A DNA stretch of 64,000 bases from Doryteuthis pealeii (lineage: Eukaryota > Mollusca > Cephalopoda > Myopsida > Loliginidae), in assembly GCA_023376005.1 (NCBI GenBank), contig CM042141.1:96000510-96064509 (forward strand), in the 5' to 3' direction. Position numbers and translations under genes: made by a program. This document shows positions 61,960 to 64,000 of the stretch, in pieces. Every line of letters begins with the position of its first letter. The first letter of the stretch is position 1. The notes beneath the pieces are model-generated. The model had not been told where the DNA came from. It saw only the letters and a list, made by a program, of their open reading frames with translations, and ran no database searches.

Positions 61960-62235
61960 TGCCATGGGTAGGATATGACACAAGGTTGAAAGTATTGGAG
62001 ACATCCAGTGAGGATCAAACTCGCTATTGAGTAGTGATGGATCTGCGAGACCAGCTTGCTAACCACCATAATGGGATACCTTGTGGGGATGTACCCAATA
62101 TATTTTCCCCAGGTAGGATAAGACACAATGTTGAAAATATGGGGTGTCCAGTGAGGATCAAACTCACTATTCAGTAGTAATGGATCTGTGAGATTAGCTT
62201 GCTAACCATTACACCACGATGGCACGCCCATGCTC
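61960..62235 (-). mobile_element. Two tandem SINE family H copies
   Basis: Each has, on plus, GGTAGGAT(A)TGACACAAGG-type start, GTCCAGTGAGGATCAAACTC (inverse B box GAGTTTGATCC) and GCTTGCTAACCA-TTA. Copy boundaries are near 62100. Confidence 0.75.
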
Positions 62236-62279
62236 ATTGATGTCATGTATGTAATATCAAATAACTTTTATATGATGAA

Positions 62280-62495
62280 ACAGTACTAATGCAGAATAAC
62301 ACACAAGGAATAATATCATTAGATTACGTATAAAAAGCATTACATTTTATTACATTTCCTGGAAATATCCAAAACCTTTGAGACGCTAGGGTTAGTCTAC
62401 TTCAGAAGTTTCCATAATCTAATACTATTTATACGTAAAATGCGATTTTAATGATATTATCTCTTGCATGCTATTCCACATTTGTACCGAAGAGA
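62280..62495. repeat. Imperfect inverted repeat, MITE-like
   Basis: AATAATATCATTAGATTACG with GTATAAA on the left pairs loosely with TTTATAC and GATTTTAATGATATTATC on the right. No duplication identified. Confidence 0.45.
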
Positions 62496-62720
62496 CCGAT
62501 TTGAAAAAGAATTGGCTTTTAGATTATTTTACATGGATGCAACAAAATCCAGAGTTCTTTGGTGTGTGTCTGGGAAGTGAGCACACTAGACATCTTGTCA
62601 CTTCATGCTGAGAGGGGGGAGGGGGAAAGAGATTGATTTTATCTTAAATTCATTTTTCAGTTGCTATGCTTACTATTACTAATGTAGTTGAAAAGTCGTT
62701 CTGATGAAAGACAGATAATT

Positions 62721-62960
62721 GAAAATTAGCTCAGTCGGTAGAGCACCCACATAGGAATCACAAGGTCCTCGCCAACACAGTTTATGAGTAGCATAGATTG
62801 GGTAATCTGATCTGTGTGGTAAAGTAGGGAGCTGACGGTAGGTGTGGCGCTCTACCACAGATGCTAAAAACAATCTTCTTGGTCTAGCGCTAGTAAAAAG
62901 GGGATAGACTCCCTCACTGTCCGGCTGATACTGATAATAGGCCATTCTGCCAATTACTAT
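62721..62960 (+). mobile_element. SINE family A
   Basis: AATTAGCTCAGTCGGTAGAGC-type head, GAATCACAAGGTCCTCG (short deletion of the B box), GAGCTGACGGTAGGTG, CTAGCGCTAGTAAAAAGG. Confidence 0.85.
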
Positions 62961-63177
62961 TATATGTTGTACATGGCTTTTTTAATACAGGTGCTTTTAA
63001 TAGATTGTCTGTGACACCTCATTATTTCGGTGGGATGTTGTCTGAGTGGGGCAGAGCCCTGGTGTGAATCACATCAACTCTTATATGAAGGCAAGAGCCA
63101 AAAACCATAACGCCTTGCTTGAACAAAATGAAAGTTTAATGTGTTTTATTTTGGGAAGGGGTGTAACAATATCACAG

Positions 63178-63646
63178 TGTTGAGATTTGTATAGACTGAT
63201 CAGTATTCAACTGTGTTACAATTGAATCTGCTTCTGAGAATCCAGACTTGGTAACTGCTTTAAATAGTAGATTGGGCTATTCTACTATATGACATGGTCA
63301 AGTCTATTTCCAGGATTTTGATTGGCTGGTTGTTGGATTTTTAGTATATAAGACGTGTGGTAAATGCCTACTTGTACTTATAGACTCGCCAACTACCATG
63401 TGACCACCCTATTGTCCAATCACTGGCAATTATTACTGGCTGATTCTAATCTTAACTCATTACTACTTGGATCTTCTTGGACGGCGGACCAAAAGGATTC
63501 TATACCACAGGACTTATTGACTTACCAAAGGATTCTATACCACAGGACTTATTGACTTACCAAAGGATTCTATAACTCGGGACTAACTTACTTATTTACT
63601 TTAAGTTCTTTACAACTGGCCAAGGATGGCGGCCAGATACTTAACA
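63178..63646 (+). mobile_element. Copia retrotransposon 5' LTR, 469 bp
   Basis: Starts TGTTGAGATT and ends CTTAACA, giving TG...CA. It has an inverted CCAAT box (GATTGGCTGG), TATA at AGTATATAAGAC near 63342, and a 35-bp unit repeated twice plus a part copy from 63492. A primer site follows at once. It is 167 bp longer than the solo LTRs because of an upstream segment shared with family M. Confidence 0.88.
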
Positions 63647-64000
63647 GGTTATGGGCCCAGGTACGCTCGGATCTTCTTCAATGGCAACAAGGCCAGCTAT
63701 GAAATTTGGGAGACTAAATTCAATGGGTATCTGAGAACCCTTCAGCTGCATGACATAATCAGTGCACCATCTGACCAACCGGAGGACCCAGTTTTCGTAG
63801 ACAAAAATGCTACAATATATGCGGAATTAATCCACTGCTTGGATGACCAGAGTCTCTCACTCATAATGCGCAAAGTGAGAGATGATGGCAGGAAGGCAAT
63901 GGAAATATTAAGGACTCACTATTTGTTGAAAGACAAACCTAGAATTGTGGGGATATATCGCCAACTAAGTTCGTTGAGTAGAAACGATTATGAATCAATT
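63626..64000 (+). CDS. Copia-type gag, N-terminal part (cut by window edge)
   Basis: Open from ATG at 63626 to the window end (125 codons), beginning MAARYLTGYGPRYARIFFNG. Gag/UBN2-type features follow: FNG-x3-YEIWETKF, NATIYAELIHCLDD and AMEILRTHYLL. Gag forms the particle that packages the element RNA; protease, integrase and reverse transcriptase should lie to the right. The ATG is in the LTR, 21 nt before the primer site, and the frame runs through the primer site. No stop or shift is present, so the copy may be young. Without that ATG, the next in-frame Met is near residue 84. Confidence 0.85.
   Translation, partial: MAARYLTGYGPRYARIFFNGNKASYEIWETKFNGYLRTLQLHDIISAPSDQPEDPVFVDKNATIYAELIHCLDDQSLSLIMRKVRDDGRKAMEILRTHYLLKDKPRIVGIYRQLSSLSRNDYESI
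63647..63661 (+). promoter_or_regulatory. Copia primer binding site, initiator tRNA-Met internal type
   Basis: GGTTATGGGCCCAGG lies directly after the LTR. The same sequence follows the LTR of Drosophila copia, where it pairs with an internal part of initiator tRNA-Met and priming uses a tRNA half (established knowledge). Confidence 0.85.

Overview
The window looks like nuclear DNA from an animal, most likely a mollusc and probably a cephalopod such as an octopus. The evidence is one intron-rich GH18 gene with GT-AG introns, very AT-rich sequence, many simple repeats, and a dense mix of tRNA-headed SINEs, LINE fragments, Copia LTR elements, Helitron ends and fold-back elements. The cephalopod assignment is inference from repeat style. 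There are no operons, CRISPR arrays or prokaryotic signals, and most open frames are repeats or chance AT-rich ORFs.

The one host gene I can support is a GH18 (chitinase-like) gene on the minus strand, with its stop at 8083. Eight coding exons between 8083 and 26078 join in phase with clean splice sites. A ninth, distant first exon at 52230-52270 also joins in phase and adds an N-terminal hydrophobic segment. The full model is 399 residues. The shorter model starts at a strong internal ATG (exon at 26014-26078) and has 368 residues. The catalytic DxxDxDxE motif is intact, but the usual SxGG motif reads SVQQG.

The left flank (1-8082) holds a dead LINE reverse transcriptase, a Helitron-like element, SINEs, a LINE C-terminal zinc-finger piece and a long-TIR fold-back. 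The introns (8224-52229) carry almost everything else: two solo Copia LTRs with target-site duplications, a tRNA-Lys-headed SINE, a SAM-type gag fragment, a hammerhead ribozyme motif, several palindromic MITE-like units, a 181-nt pure pyrimidine tract, decayed RTE-type LINE copies and nested SINEs. The stretch 47.4-51.3 kb is poor in recognisable repeats.

The right flank (52271-64000) has LINE 3' ends lying tail to tail, two large fold-back elements, a repeat split by a SINE, a fold-back SINE inside another repeat, and a Copia retrotransposon that runs off the right edge (5' LTR, initiator-Met-type primer site, start of gag). Dispersed families are labelled A to O: A = SINE with TAGCTCAGTCGGTAGAGC head; B = SINE with TGGTGTAATGGTTA head; C = about 600-bp element ending in (CCAA)n; D = SINE ending near GATGAGGACAATAGTCC; E, F, G, H = smaller SINE-like families; J, O = other dispersed repeats; K = Helitron-like; M, N = LTR-like sequences. 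Copy boundaries are by eye and may be off by 5-20 bases.
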